Shown here in pieces: positions 56,955 to 64,000 of a stretch of 64,000 nucleotides of DNA (the stretch's first letter is position 1; every line of letters starts with the position of its first letter). Below the pieces are notes generated by a model. That model was not told where the DNA came from, searched no databases, and was given only the letters and a program-made list of their open reading frames with translations. Location: the NCBI GenBank assembly GCA_944548615.1, contig CALYMY010000025.1, forward strand, positions 82,001 to 146,000. The letters are read 5' to 3'. This DNA comes from Micropterix aruncella. Taxonomy: Eukaryota > Arthropoda > Insecta > Lepidoptera > Micropterigidae. The position numbers and the translations under genes are program-made.

Positions 56955-57164
56955 ATCTTAATTGTTTTACGAGATAATGTTATAATGTTTTATATTTCAA
57001 ATTTCAATGCGATCATTTTACAGTTATTCTTTTTATGATCCGTATAGTGGTTTACAAGTTATAGTCGTTTTACTCAAGGTCATTTACTTGCGCCGAATTT
57101 ACGCGCGAAAATGTCGCCGGCGTAAGTGACAGCTGAATTTTTACTTCGCGATTGGAGGGGTTAA
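56955..57164 (+). mobile_element. Right-end fragment of the piggyBac family
   Basis: It matches the last 210 bp of the large element ('caatgcgatcattttacag', 'tatagtggtttacaagttat', 'gcgattggagggg') and ends at TTAA (57161-57164). No left end is present. Confidence 0.75.
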
Positions 57165-57740
57165 AAAGTAATAATCTAAAATTAAAGATTAATTTTGGCC
57201 AACGTATGTGCAATTAGCCAATTGGCTCTCGCTCTTTCCCATATTTTTTCCGTTACAGTGGTGCCGACTTGCTATCACCATTGATTTCTATCACTAACGG
57301 TGTGGCCATTGATTTATGGTGTGGCCAAGCATTGGCAAACGTAAAGAAATGGTATTTAGGAAATTTTAAAACTTTTTTATATAAATCAGCGCCATCTTTG
57401 AGATATACTATGAACTTCTTTCGATATAATAGAAAATATGAATTATTCGATTGAGATACCATTACTTAATTAAAGATTTTATTGAATTTACCATTGTGAT
57501 AAGCGTAAAAAGGCTAAAAAATATTATTTATTTGAAGAAACCGCCATATAACATTTTGATTTCCAAATGCTCAGTAAAGCGCCATCTTGTGTATGTTAAC
57601 AACTACTTCAGCTGTCATTCTTGTTTGTAAACAAAAGCAAACGTCAAAAAAATCTTCATTTTGCGAGGTTATTGATAACAAGTTATCTAATAAGCAGTAT
57701 TGTTTTCGATTAATGTGTTACTAAAATGTGATGTTGCGCA
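57165..57740. other. Probable promoter region of the 57741 exon
   Basis: This is non-repetitive, AT-rich sequence without matches elsewhere in the window. It directly precedes an ATG exon with a good splice donor, so it is a likely 5' flank, but no specific element can be named. Confidence 0.35.
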
Positions 57741-57850
57741 ATGGCGGAGTTAATCGCTTCGTTATCTTATGGAAGAACGGTAGAGGACATTTTTCGGTCG
57801 GAGAGGCTTGCTGATATCGTTTCGGAAAATGGCAAACTTCCAGCCGACAG
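57741..57850 (+). CDS. Candidate host first exon, gene unrecognised
   Basis: An ATG in strong context (gcgcaATGGCGG) opens 36 codons starting MAELIASLSYGRTVEDIFR and ending GKLPAD. The exon stops at the donor GACAG|GTAAGTTT in phase 2. The peptide has normal composition and looks like real protein, but I do not recognise it. Its phase would fit the Galt exon at 60458. Such a join would lack the conserved N-terminal segment of GALT, so a separate gene, a missing intermediate exon or an alternative first exon are all possible. Confidence 0.5.
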
Positions 57851-57953
57851 GTAAGTTTTTCACTGTTTTTATAGTTGCAAACGTTGTTTTTTATTGTTGC
57901 CAACAATTTTTGTTTAATAGTTTTTCGTATAATATCGATGCCCTGTCGATGAC

Positions 57954-58157
57954 TTGAAGGTCAGGCTCTTTAATTCTATACTGTTTTTCACAATGGCCAA
58001 GAATGTACAATGGCCAAGAATGTGCCAAATATGCACATCTAGAGACGGGCCAAATTATCGCCTAGTTAGATGTGCTATTGGCAGGAAAGGTCATGAGGGA
58101 TGTGTTAAACCTCCCTATATTAATTATTATAAGAAGCAAATGTTACATGAACAATGA
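57954..58157 (+). CDS. Short cysteine-rich open frame, uncertain
   Basis: 67 codons containing CQIC, RLVRCAIGRKGHEGC and VKPPYINYYKKQ. The cysteine and histidine spacing is reminiscent of a small zinc-binding domain, possibly from a transposase C-terminus. 'Caatggccaagaatgt' is duplicated at its start. It is followed directly by an R1 repeat. The evidence for a gene is weak. Confidence 0.25.
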   Translation: MKVRLFNSILFFTMAKNVQWPRMCQICTSRDGPNYRLVRCAIGRKGHEGCVKPPYINYYKKQMLHEQ

Positions 58158-58169
58158 ACTGTATACCTA

Positions 58170-58985
58170 ATCTAAACAAGGTCCCATTAGCTACCCTTTG
58201 GGAGCTAATGGGCTCTTGCTGAGTTGGCCACGATGACCCATTCTGTTCAGGGTTGGTCACACTCACGGGTCAACACCCATCCGACGGCCTATACGCATGA
58301 AGTGCGAGCCTGGGTAGGACTCTGGCCTTGGTCAGTTTCCCCTGGGAATCAAACTTCTGGCGCTCCTGGACGGTCTGCGCACCGTGCGGCGTAAGCCAAT
58401 CGACTGTGCACTCTGACTAACATATTGAGATGTCAACCACAATGGGCGAACCCGTCACCGCAGGACGTTTTAACGATTCATCGTTCTATCGACCGTGCAG
58501 TGGAACCCCCCGACTGTTAGTCAGTCGACTCTGATTAAAAGTCGGGGGAGTCTGGAAGCAGTACTGTTTCCTATAGAGCGGGGGTGGTTGCGGACCTTAC
58601 AGCGACTGCTCTTGAAACGACCATCGGCCATCCGATCCTGGCTGAACAGCCGGGCAAAGGACGCTGTGGTCGGCGATAGATTCGGTATACACCGTTTCAC
58701 CGCTTCGTAAGGGAGAGGACCGCGCAAGCGACCTTGAACTCGGAACCAATCGAGAGACCGGAGAAATCTGGTCACAATTGGAAGTAAGGGCGTGAGTGTC
58801 GGCCCGCCAGGTAACATTCCTGGCTATCTCGCGGTTAAGGCGTTGGCCTCTTACGGGCTTGTGACGTAGCTAGATGGTGGACTGTTTTTCTCCCAAGTCT
58901 TCTACGTTCACTCCAGGGAGATAGAACGACTAAGCGTTAAAACTTCCTAAGGTGACGGGCTCGCCCGCTGTAGTCGACAACCCAA
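58170..58985 (-). repeat. R1 repeat with a nested inverted R1 end
   Basis: This is a minus-strand R1 copy interrupted at about 58426-58500 by a plus-strand R1 terminus ('caatgggcgaacccgtcacc' and following). The two ends therefore face each other. Confidence 0.72.
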
Positions 58986-59035
58986 GTTGTCTTATATCTG
59001 TACTTTTAGTTTAAAACGTATAACGTAGATTTAAT

Positions 59036-59923
59036 TTGATTATTCAACATTTTACTGACAATTTGAATATTACGATGAATAATTTTACTACGTATCTTTT
59101 CGAATTACTAACTACTTCAAATATTATTGATACTGAATTAGTACTGAGAAACGCGAAGAGATGGTTGGATAGAAACTTATTGACCTTAAATATAAGTAAA
59201 ACGAATTTTATGACCTTTAGCAAGACAAACACTGACCAACCAACTTCAACTATTAAGCTTCACTCTTGCATCAGAACGCAAGATTGCCAGTGTATGAATG
59301 TCGACAGGGTGTCCTCCATTAAGTACTTGGGCGTGATGTTAGACAACAGACTGCGCTGGGAGGATCATTTAACGAAGGTTGCGGCAAGACTGAGAAAACT
59401 TGTGTATTACTTTAGGAGTTTGCGGAACATCTTAGATTTCAATACGCTAAGAAGTGTCTACTTTGCTGTCTGCGAGTCGGTTATTCGATATGGCATTATA
59501 ACTTGGGGCTGTGCGGCAAAAACGCTTCTGGCCACCCTTTACAAAGCGCAAAAGGCTATACTGAGGGTGATCAATAAAAAACCCCAAACATATTCTTCCG
59601 ATGACCTTTTCCGAGAGTATAGAGTGTTGAGTGTGAGAAAAATGTTTGTGCTGGTAACTCTCACTAAATTCCAGAGTGAGTTAGGAGAACAGAAAAAAAG
59701 CCAGCAATCTCGTGTAACAAGAAGATCGACACAAACAAATTTTGCAATACCACTCAGGAGATCCGCTTTTGGCCAATCCAGTTTCTCTTATCTTGCCCCC
59801 AAATTTTATAATTGCCTACCACCTAACATTAAAGACATTAAAATATCATATAAATTTAAAAATAGTTTGAGTGCCTACCTCTTAAATTGTACATATGCAG
59901 ATATTGAAAACATTATTAAATAA
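59036..59923 (+). pseudogene. LINE reverse transcriptase C-terminal part
   Basis: This is an open frame of about 295 codons. It begins just after the catalytic YADD position, with ELVLRNAKRWLDRNLLTLN, then VSSIKYLGVMLDNRLRWEDH (the thumb 'YLG' motif), VIRYGIITWG and KAQKAILRVI, ending with FYNCLPPNIKDI. There are no frameshifts, so this fragment inserted fairly recently. It is most like CR1- or jockey-type proteins; the clade is not certain. Confidence 0.8.
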
Positions 59924-60347
59924 TTGAATCTCTATAATCTTTATAATAAAAACATAATAGTATATGTAGTAATATAAATTGATGATTTCTAAACGTAATT
60001 TTATTTTAATTTTTGTGAATTTATTTTGTATATTATTATTAATACATATTATTTAATACATATATAAATATATATTAATTTTTATCATGTTTTAAAATAA
60101 AATAATATTGACAATTTTCATGACATTTTCTTACGAATTTTTATTAGGTAATTAAGATATTTCTGTTACATTAAGTATGATTTTGATTATTTATATAAAT
60201 ATAATATTATAGATTTCTTAGGATAACTAAAATAAATTGTCTACCTTGGAACAGGCGGCAGCCTAGTTAGGTTGAGACTTTTGTATATTGAATGTACCCA
60301 TAATTTTAACTCAATAAATAATTTGAATTTGAATTTGAATTAGGCTT
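59036..60347 (+). mobile_element. 5'-truncated LINE with TTTGAA tail
   Basis: It starts inside the reverse transcriptase and ends with 'aataatttgaatttgaattt', a hexamer microsatellite tail. Its 3' end resembles 6365-6410. It lies in the presumed Galt intron. Confidence 0.82.
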
Positions 60348-60457
60348 CTATTTTGATTATTTATATTTATAGTTTGACAATCTAGTAGTTCATTCTTGAC
60401 TACCTATGTATGTTCAGTAAAGAGTATAAAATCGAAGACTATCGCGGTTACCCACAG

Positions 60458-60557
60458 AATGAAGAGACCGTGGTCAGGGCAGACCGAGAAGGCCAAAGAG
60501 GACAAAAAGGAGGACCAAAGTGGTAACCCTCTGTGCCCGGGAGCGACCGGGGCAACG
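60458..60557 (+). CDS. Galt: Galactose-1-phosphate uridylyltransferase, exon
   Basis: After the acceptor 'ttacccacag', the exon encodes MKRPWSGQTEKAK and NPLCPGATGAT, the signature N-terminal region of GALT (RMKRPW...NPLCPGA in animals). The enzyme exchanges UDP between glucose-1-phosphate and galactose-1-phosphate in the cytosolic Leloir pathway. The first base completes a codon begun upstream. The donor ACG|GTGAGG is in phase 0 and joins in frame to the exon at 62378. A scrap of the foldback repeat family (about 60428-60450) ends just before the acceptor. The preceding part, with the RYNPL motif expected in this family, was not found in the window. Confidence 0.85.
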
Positions 60558-60924
60558 GTGAGGTGAGTCGACTATTATAAACGCGAAAGCTTCGATGGCG
60601 GTAAACATTTTTACTTGTGATGAAATTATGAGTGTGGTTCGGTTAGCACTGAGTTCTATGATTTATTTACTGACTGCCAAATGGAGGGTTTTATTTTTAC
60701 TGTATGTATGTATTTGTGGAAGTGTTGCGGATCGAAGTGTTGAAGAGGGGGTATAATCAAATATTAACTAATTTAATGGCTTCACAATTTTTTCTTGTAT
60801 TGATTCGATTTGCGATATGTAAGTTAAATATTGGGGATTCCAGACCTCCGATGCAAACTCTAGCTGCTGTCTTCTTACATAGGAATTATAGAGTGTTTTA
60901 AGTGTGTCAGTGGATTTGAATACT

Positions 60925-61095
60925 AATGAACGTCAGTTCAGTCAGTGACTTTGGTCAGACTGACGGGAAACTGATCGTTTATCGCGTCGACTGATGGACT
61001 GAACTGATAGACTTTCATACATTTTAATAATGTCTATCAGTCCATCAGTCAGTTCATGATCCAAGGTCGCGCACTGAGCTGATGCCGGACTGAAC
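60925..61095. repeat. Palindromic element built of CAGTC words
   Basis: 'ctgatggactgaactgatag' pairs with 'ctatcagtccatcagtcag' around a 20-base loop near 61025. The ends also carry 'gaacgtcagttcagtc' and a related mirrored word. It is probably a miniature inverted-repeat element in the Galt intron. Confidence 0.6.
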
Positions 61096-61120
61096 GTGTA
61101 ACACCCGTCATAGAATAAAA

Positions 61121-61350
61121 CCTAGTAATTTATATGCTTTTCTAATAATATTATCGATGTGTTCTGCGAATAACATTTTTGTGTCAAGTATAATCCCAAG
61201 ATCTCACACCGCTGCTTCCCGTCCAACTACAGCACCATTCAAGTTGTAGTCAAACATTATATTAGTATTTTTTCTGGAGTATGTGATTGTGTGACATTTG
61301 CTTACGTTAACGAAGAGACAGTTATCCGAACAGTATTTCATAAGACGGTT
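61121..61350 (-). pseudogene. Non-LTR reverse transcriptase scrap
   Basis: The minus strand reads VNRLMKYCSDNCLFVNVSKC, then DLGIILDTKMLFAEHIDNII and RKAYKLLGFIL, with one stop. This is the region after the YADD box of a jockey/CR1-like element. 61405-61550 on the plus strand shows an unrelated, very weak LINE C-terminus (TARLWNQ). Confidence 0.72.
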
Positions 61351-61599
61351 TACAAATAATTACAGGTGATAAATTGCAGGTCAGGATAGTAAAATTGCGA
61401 TTCCCACTCATAATTCTTCATTTTATACAGCTAGACTATGGAACCAGCACCCGTAAAATATCAGAAACGCACCAACGGTTTCTACCTTTCAAGTGTCATC
61501 CCACCCTCTCCTATCCTTCGCTCCTTGCGAATTATTCCAAATCCTAATTATATTTAAAAATAGCATTTTTGTTACTTGATTAATTTTTGTTATGTAATA

Positions 61600-62270
61600 A
61601 ATAAATAAAATAAAATACAAACGGAGCTGCCATGGAATTCACCGACCGGAGTCAGGCCCATCATAATACTATTTTTTACACTTCTGGGGGGTGAGCAGTG
61701 GATTCCCGACTAACGACCGGCTGTGGTAGGTTTAGGACAGCTGTCTTGCCACATGTGAGCGTCCACCTTACCACCCATTCACTCCCCCTTCGAAGCCATA
61801 GAATTTGGGATGCGCAAATCGCAGTTTTAGATAATTTTTCTAGGAAAGACTTGATTATTTTTCTGGAAAGGCCAAGATCTTTAAAGAGGTGAAATAGAGA
61901 TTTAGCTGGCAGGCCACGAGCGCCAACTTCCACCGCGTGAAGGTGAACAGTGAAGCCATTCCGGGTTACAGCATTTTCGAGATCATGGTATTTATTTAAT
62001 TTGTACTCGTGGTCTTTTGGGATATTTGATTCCCATGGAACAGTTAATTCTACGATAAGGACCATATTCCGAGATAGAGAGTAAAGAATTATATCTGGAT
62101 GCAGGGCTGTGCATCCGAAACTTTCAGGGAATTTATACTGCTTAGAGACCGAATCGACCTCCAGAATCCAATCTGAAGCTTTCTTAATTATTGAGAAAGG
62201 TTTTGTAGTCTTTTTCCCTTTAGAGCCATCCCGCACAAACTGCATTGGGGGTTTGGAGGATACTGTCAAA
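61600..62270 (-). mobile_element. Retroelement 3' part encoding a PD-x14-E domain
   Basis: An open frame of 197 codons (62269-61676) contains ALHPDIILYS and IVELTVPWESN, then YKLNKYHDL and AVEVGARGLPAKSL. The pair PD...E with 14 residues between fits a PD-(D/E)XK-like or R2-type restriction-like nuclease domain. I recall this arrangement at the C-terminus of some animal reverse transcriptase proteins. The 3' end (61617-61795) recurs at 26587-26766. No start or reverse transcriptase is present. Confidence 0.6.
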
Positions 62271-62377
62271 CCCTTGTTGTATTTTAGGCAATAAGTCCGT
62301 CTTTTGTATGTTTATGTTTAATGTGCAATAAAGAATCTCTATCTATCTATCTATCTATAAATTAAAAATAATTGCAG

Positions 62378-62505
62378 GTGAATCCAATGTACCAGTCGAC
62401 GTTTGTCTTTGAGAACGACTTCCCCGCGATGCTGGAAGACGTGCCAAGCCCGCCCCAATCAGACGATCCGCTCTTCAAAATGGGCCCGGCTAAAGGAACT
62501 TGTCG
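62378..62505 (+). CDS. Galt: Galactose-1-phosphate uridylyltransferase, exon
   Basis: The acceptor 'taattgcag' and donor CG|GTGAGA bound an exon encoding VNPMYQSTFVFENDFPAM and DDPLFKMGPAKGTC. It aligns without gaps to the animal GALT segment that follows NPLCPGA. The exon ends in phase 2, and its CG joins the A at 63472 to give arginine. A CTAT microsatellite lies 20 bases upstream. Confidence 0.93.
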
Positions 62506-62587
62506 GTGAGAATTTCATTAAATTTTGTTAAATTATCGAATTCCTTCTTCTTCTCCGTCGTTCCCTTATTACCGAGGATCGTGGCCA

Positions 62588-63420
62588 CTAGACAACAGTT
62601 TGTCTACGAGGCTCCTCCACTTCGACCTGTCGTCTGCATATGGCGGGTCGCAGATTGTATTCACCCTTTTGTGTCTTCTTCGATGAGGTCGTTCCATCTG
62701 GCCGGTGATCTGCCTCTGCTTCTTCTTCCCTCCACTTGACCCCATAAAGCATTATCTCCAGATTCTCTGGTTTTCTCCTGGCAACATGACCGAAGAACTG
62801 CAGGACCCGTCTCATGCATACGGTGGAGAGCCTAACTTGGATGCCGAGCTCTTCCAGGACAGATTTGTTGGTGCGGCGTACTGTCCATGGGATTCCTAGC
62901 ATTTTACGCCAACTCCACATCTCCAGTGCATCGATTTTGGTGCGTATCCGAGCCTTCAGGGTCCATGTCTCCGATGCATAGAAAGAGATTGAGAAAACCA
63001 GAGCTCGAACCATCTGACCTTAGTCCGCTTGCTTATACCCCGATTCTTCCACAACCTTTCTAGCTTGCTCATGGCCGATCTTGCCGTCTAGCTTCTGTGT
63101 GAGACCTCCTTTTCGCAGATTCCGTCGTTGCATATCATGGAGCCCAGATAGACGTCTTTCACAGCTCGAAGGTCACTCAGCTCATTGGTGCGTTGCATGG
63201 TTCCAGCCCGGACCACAAACATGAGTTTGGTCTTGCTGCGATTCATGTGCAGTCTATACTCCTTGCTTTCCTTCTCCACCCTGCGTCATAGGGTCGCCAA
63301 CTCATTTTCATCGGCATCTATGATGGTCGTGTCGTCGGCGAATCTTAGGTTATTGATTCTGAGACCTCCAATGCGAATTCCACCCTCCCATTCGTCTAGG
63401 ACTTTTCGACTCCCTTCGAA
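62588..63420 (-). pseudogene. RTE-type LINE reverse transcriptase, in the Galt intron
   Basis: Minus-strand pieces read GGLRINNLRFADDTTIID (the catalytic FADD box), then after a TGA LHMNRSKTKLMFV and YLGSMICNDG. After frameshifts, 63013-62588 reads FYASETWTLKARI, KIDALEMWSWRKMLGIPWT and QFFGHVARR. This is the conserved C-terminal half of RTE-like proteins that I recall from butterflies. Several stops and shifts make it dead. Confidence 0.85.
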
Positions 63421-63463
63421 TTCTTAAGTAGATATAAATCTTCTTGTGTAATATTTCGTTTAA

Positions 63464-63571
<108 letters not shown>

Positions 63572-63719
63572 TAGGGTACTATCAGTACTACCCGGTGTTG
63601 CCTATATTATATCTGTGCGCAAATACCTATGTATACCAATTTTCATGGAAATCGCTTGAACAATATATAAGTTGGAGCTGAACCTTGAGTTGGACCGACC
63701 CAAAAACACAATGGATCTT

Positions 63720-64000
63720 ATGGCCCAAGCTGCACGACATCGTTTGCTACTCGCTGTTTACAGAGAGTTTGGCGGTGTCGACTCCAACGGGCAAACCTAT
63801 CACCCCAGCCTGGTATAACGATATTTGATCGTTCTTTCAGCCGTGGGATGAGCGTAGAAGACTTAGACAACTAGGGTTGTCGACTACAGCAGGCATAGTA
63901 TAAACTAAACTGGGCGAGTCATATCGAGGCCAAAACAAAGAGGGCCTGCCTAACTTTTTGGCAGTGTCGGAGACTAATGGGGAAAAAATGGGGTCTCAAC
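63720..64000 (+). repeat. R1-related repeat, running off the window
   Basis: It begins 'tggcccaagctgcacgaca', as at 44890-44930, and includes 'ggtgtcgactccaacgggc' and 'gttgtcgactacagcaggc', the terminal words of the R1 family. Confidence 0.65.

Noticed and set aside
61405..61550. Plus-strand LINE C-terminus (TARLWNQ)
   Set aside because: A suggestive motif, but too short and broken to annotate as a separate element.

Overview
This is an AT-rich insect nuclear window, most likely from a moth or butterfly. The evidence is an intron-containing host gene with animal-type splice sites, several clades of insect non-LTR retrotransposons (RTE, CR1, jockey-like and RNase H-bearing types), piggyBac-type elements inserted at TTAA, and short TTAGG runs. 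There are no bacterial genes or operons. Family names come from recognised protein motifs; no database was searched.

Layout. 1-4320: a 118-bp tandem repeat, a decayed YqaJ-type exonuclease and small inverted-repeat elements. 4321-7979: a 3.7-kb terminal-inverted-repeat (TIR) element carrying a possible three-exon small gene, long hairpins and a 76-bp tandem repeat. 7980-11380: the 5' half of a jockey-like retrotransposon on the minus strand. 11385-24313: a decayed CR1, a decayed hAT carrying a TTAA miniature element, and two convergent C2H2 zinc-finger genes inside segmental duplications. 24310-36063: a composite 11.75-kb piggyBac element with a spliced-looking transposase gene, nested retroelements and a cluster of near-perfect palindromes. 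36063-38560: the continuation of the duplicated zinc-finger locus that the piggyBac split. 40601-42020, 52319-53693 and 56955-57164: internally deleted or truncated relatives of that piggyBac. 42305-51880: a second, direct copy of the zinc-finger locus with a third intact gene, and 5S-rRNA-like sequence nearby. 52010-56060: pieces of a fourth zinc-finger copy broken up by a piggyBac derivative and two copies of one LINE. 57741-64000: a host region with at least three exons of galactose-1-phosphate uridylyltransferase (Galt), whose introns are full of LINE fragments.

How it fits together. Copies of one zinc-finger locus (two direct, one inverted, one fragmentary) act as each other's empty-site controls. 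They allow exact insertion points to be read for the large piggyBac, a 426-bp foldback element and a 708-bp TIR element. The three zinc-finger proteins differ mainly in their DNA-contact helices while keeping the same linkers and N-terminus, as expected of a diversifying family of DNA-binding proteins. The only clear ancestral host gene is Galt at the right edge. Nearly everything else is mobile DNA in several layers of nesting.
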